Shown here: positions 22,670 through 30,302 of the stretch, piece by piece
Layout of the letters: every line of letters begins with the position of its first letter
How positions within the stretch are numbered: position 1 is the first letter of the stretch
From: Streptomyces sp. CB02058
GTDB lineage: Bacteria; Actinomycetota; Actinomycetes; Streptomycetales; Streptomycetaceae
Reading direction: 5' to 3'
Assembly: GCF_001905505.1 (NCBI RefSeq)
Contig: NZ_LIPG01000006.1
Span: 186,001-250,000 of the forward strand
DNA length: 64,000 nucleotides
Translations under genes and position numbers: made by a program
Notes under the pieces: generated by a model
The model's database searches: none
What the model saw: only the letters and a program-made list of their open reading frames with translations
Told to the model about the DNA's origin: nothing

Positions 22670-23566
22670 CTAGAGGTTCCGCGCCTGCTCCACGAGGAGG
22701 CGGTGCAGGTCACGGGCCGCGCGGGGGAGGGAGCCCGAACTCCGCCGCTGGAGCATCAGGAGGACGGCGGCGCCCTCGTCCTCCAGCGGACGCCAGACGA
22801 TCGTCCCGCCGCGCTCCAGCGGATCGCCGACGATGCTGAAGTCGGGGAGCACCGTCGCGCCGAGTCCCTCCGCCACCATCAGCTTGCCCATCTCCGCGCC
22901 GTCCGTGGAGTACGAGAACGCGGGCGTCCGGCCGTCCAGCAGCCGGTGCATGTACCGGTGCATCACATAGCCGGCCCGCATCACCACCAGAGGCACGGCG
23001 AGCAGATCGTCCACCCGTACGGTCTCCCTGGCCGCCAGCGGGCTGTCCGGGCGCACGCACACCACGGCCCGCCCGCGCAGCAGCTCCGTCGTCCGGAAGT
23101 CCGGCGGCAGGTCGTCGCCCTCCAGGTAGTTGACGAGGCCCAGGTCGAAGCCGCCCTCCAGGAGGGAGCGGTGGATGTCGTCCTGCTGCGCCCCGACGAC
23201 CTCCACCTGCGTCATGGGATGTGTCTCACGGAACGCGCGCACCGCCGGGACGAGCAGCGGGACCGTCGCGGCGTTCACCGTTCCGAGACGGACCATCCGG
23301 CTGGTGCGGTGCTGATGGCCCGCCGCCTCGCGCAGCCGGTCCACCGCGTCGATCACACCGATGATGTGCGGGAGCAGCTCCCGCCCCTCGTCGCTGATCT
23401 TCGCTCCGGAGCGCCTGCGGTCCAGCAGGTCCACGCCCAGCTCGCGTTCGAGGTTGCGCACGGTCTCGCTGAGCGCGGGCTGCGAGAGATGGAGCTCCTC
23501 GGCGGCCCTGCGCAGTGATCCCAGACGGGTCACCGCCTCGATGTACTCGAGCTGTTCCACACGCAC
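22670..23566 (-). CDS. LysR-family transcriptional regulator, probably of organosulfur use, 298 aa
   Basis: The N-terminal helix-turn-helix is clear in LEYIEAVTRLGSLRRAAEELHLSQPALSETV (counted as consecutive segments, residues about 5-35) followed by the linker helix ERELGVDLLDRRR. The C-terminal part has the two-subdomain effector fold with VRLGTVNAATVPLLVP and FDLGLVNYLEG. The start is uncertain among three close GTG codons (23572, 23566, 23560); 23566 has GGGGG at 9 bases. It is divergent from the sfnG leader and operon with a LysR-type palindrome between them. In other bacteria CysB/Cbl-type LysR proteins sense cysteine precursors and activate ssu genes, so a similar job is likely here. 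Confidence 0.88.
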   Translation of the reverse strand: MRVEQLEYIEAVTRLGSLRRAAEELHLSQPALSETVRNLERELGVDLLDRRRSGAKISDEGRELLPHIIGVIDAVDRLREAAGHQHRTSRMVRLGTVNAATVPLLVPAVRAFRETHPMTQVEVVGAQQDDIHRSLLEGGFDLGLVNYLEGDDLPPDFRTTELLRGRAVVCVRPDSPLAARETVRVDDLLAVPLVVMRAGYVMHRYMHRLLDGRTPAFSYSTDGAEMGKLMVAEGLGATVLPDFSIVGDPLERGGTIVWRPLEDEGAAVLLMLQRRSSGSLPRAARDLHRLLVEQARNL

Positions 23567-23611
23567 GTCCACGCACCCCCGGGACCGGGAACGGCCCATG
23601 AACCAGGCCTG

Positions 23612-23632
23612 TTGAAAGGGAAACCCTATCAA
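23612..23632. promoter_or_regulatory. LysR-type operator between lysR and the sfnG leader
   Basis: TTGAAAGGG at 23612-23620 and CCCTATCAA at 23624-23632 form an inverted repeat (8 of 9 pairs) around AAA, with the T-N11-A core typical of LysR binding sites. It lies 46 bases from the lysR start and 55 bases upstream of the leader ATG, the usual place for a regulator acting on both directions. Confidence 0.65.
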
Positions 23633-23687
23633 CGCCTCGTGAATGCCTACTCGACCGCCGACGCCCGCCACGACTAACCTGACCGGC

Positions 23688-23771
23688 ATGAAGGACCGAC
23701 GGAATCTCACGCGGCGACGTCACATCGACCTCGCCCGCGTCGCCAGTTCCTTCTGTTGTCGCGCTTTCTGA
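23688..23771 (+). CDS. Leader peptide of the sfnG-ssuE-sfnB-ssuD operon, 27 aa
   Basis: A 27-codon ORF from ATG 23688 to TGA 23769-23771: it begins MKDRRNLTRRRHIDLAR and ends VASSFCCRAF. The RRRHIDLARVAS...CC pattern is the signature of putative leader peptides found before sulfur-metabolism operons in actinobacteria. It has no Shine-Dalgarno site; a TAACCT box at 23675-23680 ends 7 bases before the ATG, so the transcript is probably leaderless and starts with the peptide itself. The two adjacent cysteine codons four codons from the stop would make its translation sensitive to charged tRNA-Cys. A LysR palindrome lies 55 bases upstream. The stop is 230 bases before sfnG. Confidence 0.8.
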   Translation: MKDRRNLTRRRHIDLARVASSFCCRAF

Positions 23772-23940
23772 CCGCCGTCGCGGAGTCCGAGGCACCCCTC
23801 CTCCGCGCCCGCCCGCACACACCCTCCTGAGCAGGACCGGCCCGTCCTTCCCCCGGGCCCGTTCCCACCCCTGATCCACCGTCGTCCGTACCCGCCCGGC
23901 TCCGCCGTGCACCGCCGTGCCCCGGCATCCCGTCGCACGC

Positions 23941-23970
23941 GCCCCGCGCCGGACGCGGGGGCGGCCCCGC
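23941..23970 (+). promoter_or_regulatory. Overlapping alternative hairpins just before sfnG
   Basis: GCCCCGCG (23941-23948) can pair with CGCGGGG (23954-23960). Alternatively GCGGGG (23955-23960) can pair with CCCCGC (23965-23970). The two stems share one arm and exclude each other, as in attenuators, and lie 30-60 bases before the sfnG start. In DNA this GC-rich such pairings can arise by chance. The remainder of 23772-23940 shows no ORF or other structure I can support. Confidence 0.3.
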
Positions 23971-24001
23971 CATGCCCTCTTCCCCACCACCGGGAGTCCT
24001 C

Positions 24002-25123
24002 ATGTCCCTTCCCCGCTCCGCCGGCCCCGTGAGCTTCGCCTACTGGGTGCCCAACGTCAGCGGCGGCCTCGTCACCAGCCGGATCGAGCAGCGCACCGAC
24101 TGGGGTTACGACTACAACCGTGAACTGGCCGTCCTCGCCGAGAACAACGGCTTCGACTACGCCCTCAGCCAGGTCCGCTACATGGCGAGCTACGGCGCCG
24201 AGTACCAGCACGAGTCGACCTCCTTCAGCCTGGCCCTGCTGCTGGCCACCGAGCGGCTCAAGGTCATCGCCGCCGTCCACCCCGGCCTGTGGCACCCGGG
24301 CGTCCTGGCCAAGCTCGGGGCGACCGCCGACCACCTGTCCAAGGGGCGGTTCGCCGTCAACGTCGTCAGCGGCTGGTTCAAGGACGAGTTCACCGCGCTC
24401 GGCGAGCCCTGGCTCGAGCACGACGAGCGCTACCGCCGCTCCGAGGAGTTCATCCGCGCCCTGCGCGCCCTCTGGACCGAGGACCACGCCGAACTCGCCG
24501 GGGACTTCTACCGGATCCGGGACTTCTCGCTCAAACCCAAGCCCCTCACCACCGCCACCCGCCCGCACCCGGAGATCTTCCAGGGCGGCAACTCCAGCGC
24601 CGCCCGGGCCATGGCGGGCCGGGTGTCCGACTGGTACTTCAGCAACGGCAAGGACTTCGACGGCGTCACCGAACAGATCGCGGACGTCGCCGCCTCGGCC
24701 GCCGCAGCCGGACGCACCGCTCCGAAATTCGGCCTCAACGGCTTCCTGATAGCCCGGGACACCGAGGCCGAGGCCCGGGAGACGCTCCGCGAGATCGTCG
24801 CCCTGGCCGACTCCGAGGCCGTCGAGGGCTTCGGCGCCGCCGTCAAGCAGGCCGGACGGTCCACCGCCGACGGCAAGGGCATGTGGCAGGACTCGTCCTT
24901 CGAGGACCTCGTCCAGTACAACGACGGATTCCGCACCGGCCTGATCGGCACCCCGGAGCAGATCGCCGAGCGGATCGTCGCCTACAAGCGGCTCGGCGTC
25001 GACCTCTTCCTCCTCGGCTTCCTCCACTACCTCGAAGAGGTCGAGTACTTCGGCAAGAAGGTCCTCCCGATCGTCCGGGAGCTGGAAGCCGCCCGGCCGG
25101 CCCCCGAACCCGCCCGCGCCTGA
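24002..25123 (+). CDS. sfnG: Dimethylsulfone monooxygenase SfnG, 373 aa
   Basis: A two-component flavin-dependent monooxygenase of the bacterial luciferase family. It uses FMNH2 to oxidise dimethylsulfone to methanesulfinate with release of formaldehyde. The opening VSFAYWVPNVSGGLVTSRIE, the RTDWGYDYNRELA segment, HESTSFSLALLLAT and GEPWLEHDERYRRSEEFIRA are as I recall from Pseudomonas SfnG. The C-terminal LVQYNDGFRTGLIGTPEQIA also fits. ATG 24002 has GGGAG 6 bases upstream. It is the first enzyme gene after the leader peptide. The FMN reductase needed to feed it is the next gene. Cytoplasmic; probably induced when sulfate and cysteine are scarce. Confidence 0.92.
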   Translation: MSLPRSAGPVSFAYWVPNVSGGLVTSRIEQRTDWGYDYNRELAVLAENNGFDYALSQVRYMASYGAEYQHESTSFSLALLLATERLKVIAAVHPGLWHPGVLAKLGATADHLSKGRFAVNVVSGWFKDEFTALGEPWLEHDERYRRSEEFIRALRALWTEDHAELAGDFYRIRDFSLKPKPLTTATRPHPEIFQGGNSSAARAMAGRVSDWYFSNGKDFDGVTEQIADVAASAAAAGRTAPKFGLNGFLIARDTEAEARETLREIVALADSEAVEGFGAAVKQAGRSTADGKGMWQDSSFEDLVQYNDGFRTGLIGTPEQIAERIVAYKRLGVDLFLLGFLHYLEEVEYFGKKVLPIVRELEAARPAPEPARA

Positions 25124-25189
25124 CCTCCCCGGCACGTCACCACCGCGCGGGGCACGCCACCCCCGCAGCGCCTCACGAGAAGAGGGCCC

Positions 25190-25744
25190 ATGGCCACCGT
25201 CCTGTCCGTCTCGGGAAGTCCCTCCGCCACCTCACGCACCGCCCGGCTGCTGCGCCATCTCGACGCACAGCTCTCCGACCGGGGCCACACCGTCATACCG
25301 CTCGACGCCCGGTCCCTGCCCGCCGAAGCCCTGCTCCGCGCCGACTTCGGGCATCCGGCGGTGGTGGGCGCCACCGAACTGTTCGCGCGGGCCGACGGAG
25401 TCGTCATCGGTACGCCGATCTACAAGGCCGCGTACTCCGGACTGCTCAAGTGCCTGCTCGACCTGCTGCCGCAGTACGCCCTCGCGGGCAAGACCGTCCT
25501 CCCGCTCGCCACCGGCGGCACCACCGCCCACGTCCTGGCCATCGACTACGCGCTGAGGCCCGTGCTCAGCTCGCTCGGCGCGTCCCACATCACCCAGGGG
25601 TGGTTCGTCCTCGACCGCAACATCAGCGTCTCCGGCGACGGAGTGCTCACCGTCGCAGCGGCGGACGCCGAGGCGCTCGGCGCGACCGTCGACCGGTTCG
25701 CGACCGCGCTCGAGAGCACCGGGCGGGTGGCCGTCCGTGGCTGA
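25190..25744 (+). CDS. ssuE: NAD(P)H-dependent FMN reductase (SsuE/MsuE type), 184 aa
   Basis: A flavodoxin-like reductase. The phosphate loop is SVSGSPSATSRT at residues 6-17; GTPIYKAAYSGLLKCLLDL near residue 75 is the hallmark of SsuE-type enzymes, where the tyrosine and following residues shape the FMN site. GKTVLPLATGG follows. It would supply FMNH2 to SfnG, SsuD and possibly SfnB in the same operon. ATG 25190 has GAGAAGAGGG upstream, and the 3' end overlaps sfnB by 8 bases. Length is typical. Cytoplasmic. Whether it prefers NADH or NADPH cannot be read from the sequence. Confidence 0.92.
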   Translation: MATVLSVSGSPSATSRTARLLRHLDAQLSDRGHTVIPLDARSLPAEALLRADFGHPAVVGATELFARADGVVIGTPIYKAAYSGLLKCLLDLLPQYALAGKTVLPLATGGTTAHVLAIDYALRPVLSSLGASHITQGWFVLDRNISVSGDGVLTVAAADAEALGATVDRFATALESTGRVAVRG

Positions 25745-26918
25745 GATCATCCGCGACGACGCGCAGGCGCTGAAGAAGGCCACCGAACTCGCCGCCGAGT
25801 TCCGCACGGGCGCCTCCCGGCGCGACAGGGAACGGCTGCTGCCCCGGGCGGAGCTGGAGAAGCTCTCGGCGTCGGGGCTGCTCGCCGTCACCGTCCCCGC
25901 CACCCATGGAGGCGCGGACGTCGGCGCCCTCACCCTGGCCCGTGTCTTCCGGGTGCTCGCCTCCGCCGACGCCAGCCTCGCGCAGATCCCGCAGAGCCAC
26001 TTCGCCTACGTCAACGTGATCCGCAGACAGGGCACCGCCGGACAGCAGGACTTCTTCTACGGCGAACTGCTGGCCGGCAAGCGTTTCGGGAACGCCCAGT
26101 CGGAGGCGGGGACCAGACACGTCCAGGACTTCCGCACCCGGCTGGAGCCGCGACCCGACGGCTCGTACGTCCTCACCGGGGTGAAGAACTACGCGACCGG
26201 CGCGCTCTTCGCCCACTGGATCCCCGTGCTCGCCCTCGGCGCCGGGGACAAGCCGTACGTCGCCTTCGTCCGGGCGGACGCGCCCGGAGTCACCGTGACC
26301 GACGACTGGGACGGCATGGGCCAGCGCACCACCGCCAGCGGCACGGTGCGCCTGGACGGGGTACGGGTGGCCGCCGACCGGGTGTTCGCGCACCACCTCA
26401 CCTTCGAGGGCCCTCAGCTGCACGGCGCCCACGCCCAGCTGCTGCACGCCGCCATCGACGCGGGCATCGCCGCCGGAGCCCTGGCCGAGGCCGCCGAGTT
26501 CGTCAGGACGAAGAGCCGGCCCTGGTTCGAGAGCGGATTCGAGACCGCGGCCGAGGACCCCCTGCTCATCCAGCGGTTCGGCGAACTCGACCTGAGGGTA
26601 CGGGCGTCCGACGCGCTCCTGGAGACCGCGGCCCGCGCCGTGGACACCGCGAGGGCCACCCTCACCGACGAGTCCGCGGCCGACGCGTCCCTCGCCGTCG
26701 CCGCCGCGAAGGCCTACGCGGCGGACGCGGCGGTCGAGGTCGCGGGGGCGCTCTTCGAGGTCGCGGGCACCCGCTCCGCGCTCGACTCGCTCAATCTCCA
26801 CCGGCACTGGCGCGACGCCCGCACCCACACGCTCCACGATCCCGTCCGCTGGAAGATCCAGCACCTCGGCCGCCACGCCCTGCAAGGAACCCGCCCGCCC
26901 CGCCACGGCCTGCTGTGA
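25737..26918 (+). CDS. sfnB: SfnB-family sulfur-acquisition oxidoreductase (acyl-CoA-dehydrogenase-like), 393 aa
   Basis: The fold is that of acyl-CoA dehydrogenases and of flavin-dependent monooxygenases such as DszC. The N-terminal helical domain carries LSASGLLAVTVPATHGGADVG, a middle beta domain has FGNAQSEAGTRHVQDF and YVLTGVKNYATGALFAHW, and the C-terminal helices include EVAGTRSALDSLNLHRHWRD. No catalytic glutamate of true acyl-CoA dehydrogenases was recognised, which favours a reduced-flavin oxygenase role. The GTG start at 25737 overlaps ssuE, giving translational coupling. SfnB proteins recur beside sfnG and ssu genes; the exact substrate, thought to be a dimethylsulfide-derived or similar organosulfur compound, is not settled. 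Confidence 0.88.
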   Translation: MAEIIRDDAQALKKATELAAEFRTGASRRDRERLLPRAELEKLSASGLLAVTVPATHGGADVGALTLARVFRVLASADASLAQIPQSHFAYVNVIRRQGTAGQQDFFYGELLAGKRFGNAQSEAGTRHVQDFRTRLEPRPDGSYVLTGVKNYATGALFAHWIPVLALGAGDKPYVAFVRADAPGVTVTDDWDGMGQRTTASGTVRLDGVRVAADRVFAHHLTFEGPQLHGAHAQLLHAAIDAGIAAGALAEAAEFVRTKSRPWFESGFETAAEDPLLIQRFGELDLRVRASDALLETAARAVDTARATLTDESAADASLAVAAAKAYAADAAVEVAGALFEVAGTRSALDSLNLHRHWRDARTHTLHDPVRWKIQHLGRHALQGTRPPRHGLL

Positions 26919-26940
26919 CACACCCGATCGGAGAACACCG

Positions 26941-28098
26941 GTGACCCTCACCTTCCACTGGTTCCTGCCCACCAACGGCGACAGCCGCCATGTCGTGGGA
27001 GGCGGACACGGCACCCCCGTCACCGCGGCCGGCGGCGACCGGCCGCCCACGGTCCGCTACCTCGCCCAGATCGCCCGCGCCGCCGAGGACCTCGGCTTCG
27101 AGGGCGTGCTGACACCCACCGGCGCCTGGTGCGAGGACGCCTGGCTGACCACGGCCATGGTGAGCCAGCACACCGAGCGGCTGAAGTTCCTCGTCGCCTT
27201 CCGGCCCGGCTTCGTCTCGCCCACGCTCGCCGCGCAGATGGCCTCCACCTACCAGCGCCAGACCGGAGGCCGGCTGCTGCTCAACGTGGTCACCGGAGGC
27301 GAGAGCCACGAGCAGCGCGCCTACGGCGACTTCCTCGGCAAGGACGCGCGCTACGCCCGTACCGGCGAATTCCTCGAGATCGTCCGCGGCCTCTGGGACG
27401 GCAAGACCGTGAACCTCGACGGCGAACACCTCACCGTCGAGGAGGCCCGGCTCGCCCGGCTCCCCGACCCGGTGCCCGAGGTGTACTTCGGCGGCTCGTC
27501 GCCGGCGGCGGGCGAGGTCGCGGCCCGCCATGCCGACGTCTATCTCACCTGGGGCGAACCCCCCGCCCAGGTCGAGGAGAAGATCGCCTGGGTGCGCGGG
27601 CTCGCGGAGCGCCAGGGCCGCACCCCGCGCTTCGGGATCCGGCTCCACGTCATCGCCCGGGACACCTCCGAGCAGGCCTGGGCCGAGGCACGCCGGCTCC
27701 TCACTGGCTTCGACCCCGCCACGGTGCGCGCGGTCCAGGAGGGCCTGGCCCGCAGCGAGTCCGAGGGGCAGAAGAGGATGCTCGCCCTGCACGGCGGCGG
27801 GCGCGACGGCCTGGAGATCCACCCGAACCTCTGGGCCGGCATCGGCCTGGTCCGGGGCGGCGCGGGCACCGCGCTGGTCGGCAGCCACGACGAGATCGCC
27901 CAGCGGATCGAGGAGTACCACCGGCTCGGCATCGACGAGTTCGTCCTCTCCGGCTATCCGCACCTGGAGGAGGCGTACTGGTTCGGCGAGGGCGTCCTGC
28001 CCCGGCTCGCCGCCCGGGGACTGTGGAACCACCCGGGCGGTCCGGCCGACCCCGGAACCGCCCAGGTGCCCTTCGCCGAGGCCCCGCCCCGGCGCTGA
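26941..28098 (+). CDS. ssuD: FMNH2-dependent alkanesulfonate monooxygenase SsuD, 385 aa
   Basis: SsuD cleaves C-S bonds of alkanesulfonates with FMNH2 and O2, releasing sulfite and an aldehyde. The opening TFHWFLPTNGDSRHVVGGGH is diagnostic, followed by DLGFEGVLTPTGAWCEDAW with the cysteine region, RFLVAFRPG-like FLVAFRPGFVSPTLAAQMA, NVVTGGESHEQRAYGDF and a C-terminal GYPHLEEAYWFGEGVLP. GTG 26941 has CGGAGAA upstream. It is the last gene of the sfnG operon and takes reduced flavin from SsuE. No ssuABC importer is in this operon. It converges on another monooxygenase gene, with 9 bases between stops. Confidence 0.94.
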   Translation: MTLTFHWFLPTNGDSRHVVGGGHGTPVTAAGGDRPPTVRYLAQIARAAEDLGFEGVLTPTGAWCEDAWLTTAMVSQHTERLKFLVAFRPGFVSPTLAAQMASTYQRQTGGRLLLNVVTGGESHEQRAYGDFLGKDARYARTGEFLEIVRGLWDGKTVNLDGEHLTVEEARLARLPDPVPEVYFGGSSPAAGEVAARHADVYLTWGEPPAQVEEKIAWVRGLAERQGRTPRFGIRLHVIARDTSEQAWAEARRLLTGFDPATVRAVQEGLARSESEGQKRMLALHGGGRDGLEIHPNLWAGIGLVRGGAGTALVGSHDEIAQRIEEYHRLGIDEFVLSGYPHLEEAYWFGEGVLPRLAARGLWNHPGGPADPGTAQVPFAEAPPRR

Positions 28099-28112
28099 CC
28101 CGGGAGGTCAGC
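28094..28112. terminator. Small hairpin spanning the facing stop codons of ssuD and the next monooxygenase gene
   Basis: GCTGACC (28094-28100) pairs with GGTCAGC (28106-28112) around five bases. Both stop codons lie within the arms. It is short for a terminator but is the only structure between the converging genes. Confidence 0.35.
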
Positions 28113-29190
28113 CGCCGGCCGGGGCCGCCGGCGGGTCCCAGAGGGTCGAGGGCGCCTCCCGTCGCACGACGGGGGCGACCTCCTCGGCGAACCGCTGGAG
28201 CGTCTCCAGCTGTTCGCCCTGCGACAGGCCGAACCCGTCGACGGTGACCGACTGGAGATCGTGCCCGTACACCTCGTGGTAGCCCAGGATCTTGTCGATG
28301 ATCCGCTGCGGGGAGCCGATGAGCTGGGGCCCGTCGGCTATCGCGTCCTCGATGGTGCGGAACGGCGTGTTGTAGCCGGCCCTGCCTTCGAGGTGCGGTC
28401 TGAAGGACTGGGCGACCTTCGCCTCGTACAGCTCCTTGTAGCGTTCGACGGCCTGCCCCGTGGTGTCCGCGATCAGCAGGCCGCCGGACCCGGCCGCGAC
28501 CCGCGCGTCCGCCGGGTCGTGGCCATGCGCCTCGAACCGCTCCCGGTAGTGGGCGATCAGCCGGGCGTACGCCTCACGGGGCTGGATCGCGTTGGCCGTG
28601 AACAGCGGGTCGCCGTGCCTGGCCGCCAGTTCGGGGGAGTTGAGACTGGTCGCCGAGCCGTGCCAGACGCGCGGGGGACCGGCGTACGGACGGGGCACCG
28701 TCGTCACGTTCTTCAGCGGCGGACGGAACTCCCCCTCCCAGTCGACCCCTTCCTCGGTCCACAGCCGCCTCAGCAGCTCGTACTTCTCCTTCTGCAGATC
28801 CCACTGCCGCTCCTCGTCCAGCCCGAACAGGCTGAAGTGGCCGGCCTCGGCGCCCTTCCCCACGACCAGCTCGATCCGGCCGCGCGCGATCTGGTCGAGC
28901 GTCGCGAAGTCCTCCGCCACCCGCACCGGATCGAGGATCGCGACGACCGTGACCCCGGTCAGCAGCCGGATGGTGGAGGTCCGTGCGGCGAGCGCGCCGA
29001 GCACCACGCCCGGGCTCGACGAGAGGAACGGCCCGGCGTGCCGTTCCCCGATCGCGTACGCGTCGAAGCCGAGCCGCTCCGCTGCCGCACCGGTCTCGAT
29101 CACCTCGGTGAACCGCTCTGCTGCTGAGGGGAGTTCGCCCGTGAGCGGATGCGGGGCGTGCCCGATGAGGGAGAGTACGGAGAACTTCAA
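28108..29190 (-). CDS. LLM-class flavin-dependent oxidoreductase, 360 aa
   Basis: A luciferase-like TIM-barrel protein. FSVLSLIGHAPHPLTGELPS at the start, GFDAYAIGERHAGPF, the DQIARGRIELVVGKGAEAGHF region, and QPREAYARLIAHYRERFE are typical of FMN-type members near the alkanal/alkanesulfonate groups. The substrate is not recognisable. The start is called at TTG 29190, because GGAAGGAAG lies 7 bases upstream and the peptide then begins with the expected strand 1 (KFSVLS); longer frames run into unrelated sequence. It follows the other LLM gene by 29 bases, presumably in one transcript. Location beside sfn/ssu genes suggests organosulfur or related oxidation (inference). Confidence 0.82.
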   Translation of the reverse strand: MKFSVLSLIGHAPHPLTGELPSAAERFTEVIETGAAAERLGFDAYAIGERHAGPFLSSSPGVVLGALAARTSTIRLLTGVTVVAILDPVRVAEDFATLDQIARGRIELVVGKGAEAGHFSLFGLDEERQWDLQKEKYELLRRLWTEEGVDWEGEFRPPLKNVTTVPRPYAGPPRVWHGSATSLNSPELAARHGDPLFTANAIQPREAYARLIAHYRERFEAHGHDPADARVAAGSGGLLIADTTGQAVERYKELYEAKVAQSFRPHLEGRAGYNTPFRTIEDAIADGPQLIGSPQRIIDKILGYHEVYGHDLQSVTVDGFGLSQGEQLETLQRFAEEVAPVVRREAPSTLWDPPAAPAGG

Positions 29191-29219
29191 GGCGGGACTT
29201 CCTTCCGTCGCGGGCAGGG

Positions 29220-30185
29220 TCAGGCGGCGGCGAGGCCGAGGTGGCCGCGCAGGGTGCGGGCGGTGTACCCCGTACGGAAGAGCCCGCGTTTCTGCAGGAC
29301 GGGCACCAGCCCGGTGGCGATCGCCTCCAGGTCGTCGGGGATCACCGCGGGGCGCAGCCGGAAGCCGTCCGCGCCGCCGTCGACGAACCACTCCTGCAGA
29401 AGGTCCGCCAGCCCCTCCGGGGTGCCGGTGAACACGAGGGCGTCCGAGGTGAAGGGCGCGCCCGCGGCCTCCTCCAGGGCCGCCGCGCGCGCCTCGGCCG
29501 CCTCCTGGCTCCCGCCCAGCACCACATCGACGTCCGCGAAGACGCGGAGCGCGCCCGCCGGGCGCCCCGCCTCCTCCCGCAGGGTCCCGACCTCCTCGCG
29601 GATGGAGACCAGGTCCGCTGTGTCCGCCGGGGTCACGAACACGACGTCACCGTGGGCGGCCGCCAGCCGGTAGGGGATGGTCGCGTGCGCGAGCAGGGCC
29701 ACCGGCGGCCTGGCGTGCCCGGCGGGCAGGACACCGTCCAGCGCCCCGACGGCCTCGGTGAGGAAGTCGCCCGCCTCGCCGAAGAGCCCGGCCAGCAGCC
29801 GGTCGCCCTCGGGAGTGCCCAGCAGCGCCACGAGCCGGGCGTGCTCCGCGTCGCTCGTCGTGGCCCGGGGACGCACCCCGGCCCGTCCCGCGCTCAGATG
29901 GTCGAGCGTCGCTATCCGGGTCGCCCACGCCGTGGGGTCACCCGTCGTCGGCCCCAGCGGTACGAGTCCGATCCGTTCGGTGGCCTGTGCGGCGTGGGCG
30001 AGCAGCAGGGTGGAGTCCAGCCTCCCGGGGCCGTCCTCGACCGTGATGAAGTCGAGCAGTCCCGTCTCGGCGACGCGCACCAGCCGGGCGTACTCCTCGG
30101 GCGTGAAGGTCCTGACCGGCGCGGCCGGGTGCGAGCCGCCGCCGTTCAGTGCCACTGACAGATGGAATCCCTGGTGTTCGGCCAT
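29220..30185 (-). CDS. LLM-class flavin-dependent oxidoreductase, short form, 321 aa
   Basis: The N-terminal FHLSVALNGGGSHPAA and the ARLVRVAETGLLDFITVED block resemble NtaA/SnaA/DszA-type luciferase-family monooxygenases. The protein is about 100 residues shorter than classic members, with the middle (IGLVPLGPTTGDPTAWATRIATLDHLS region, residues 75-100) kept. Some core positions look diverged, for instance the usual GRAGWNVVTS-like segment reads GRAGVRPRATTS, so flavin binding may be altered or the enzyme specialised. ATG 30185 has a GGAG only two bases upstream, an unusually tight spacing, so the true start or translation level is uncertain. First gene of a two-gene minus-strand unit. Confidence 0.75.
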   Translation of the reverse strand: MAEHQGFHLSVALNGGGSHPAAPVRTFTPEEYARLVRVAETGLLDFITVEDGPGRLDSTLLLAHAAQATERIGLVPLGPTTGDPTAWATRIATLDHLSAGRAGVRPRATTSDAEHARLVALLGTPEGDRLLAGLFGEAGDFLTEAVGALDGVLPAGHARPPVALLAHATIPYRLAAAHGDVVFVTPADTADLVSIREEVGTLREEAGRPAGALRVFADVDVVLGGSQEAAEARAAALEEAAGAPFTSDALVFTGTPEGLADLLQEWFVDGGADGFRLRPAVIPDDLEAIATGLVPVLQKRGLFRTGYTARTLRGHLGLAAA

Positions 30186-30254
30186 CTCTCCACTGTCCCC
30201 GCGTCACATTGCACCCGTATGGCGGCTGCATGGCACGTCCGGGGACCGACGGCC

Positions 30255-30290
30255 GCAGGGGCGGTCCCCCGCACCGGGGACCGCCCCTGC
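30255..30290 (-). terminator. Terminator of the glp operon
   Basis: A perfect 15-base stem (30255-30269 with 30276-30290) and a 6-base loop, 12 bases past the glpD stop on the minus strand. No T-run. It marks the border between the glycerol operon and the accessory block. Confidence 0.8.
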
Positions 30291-30302
30291 CGACCGCCGC
30301 CG

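Noticed and set aside
7880..30250. Mobile element carrying the accessory block
   Set aside because: No transposase, integrase, terminal repeats, tRNA target or direct repeats were found at the edges, and base composition matches the flanks. The block may be ancestral or inserted by homologous recombination.
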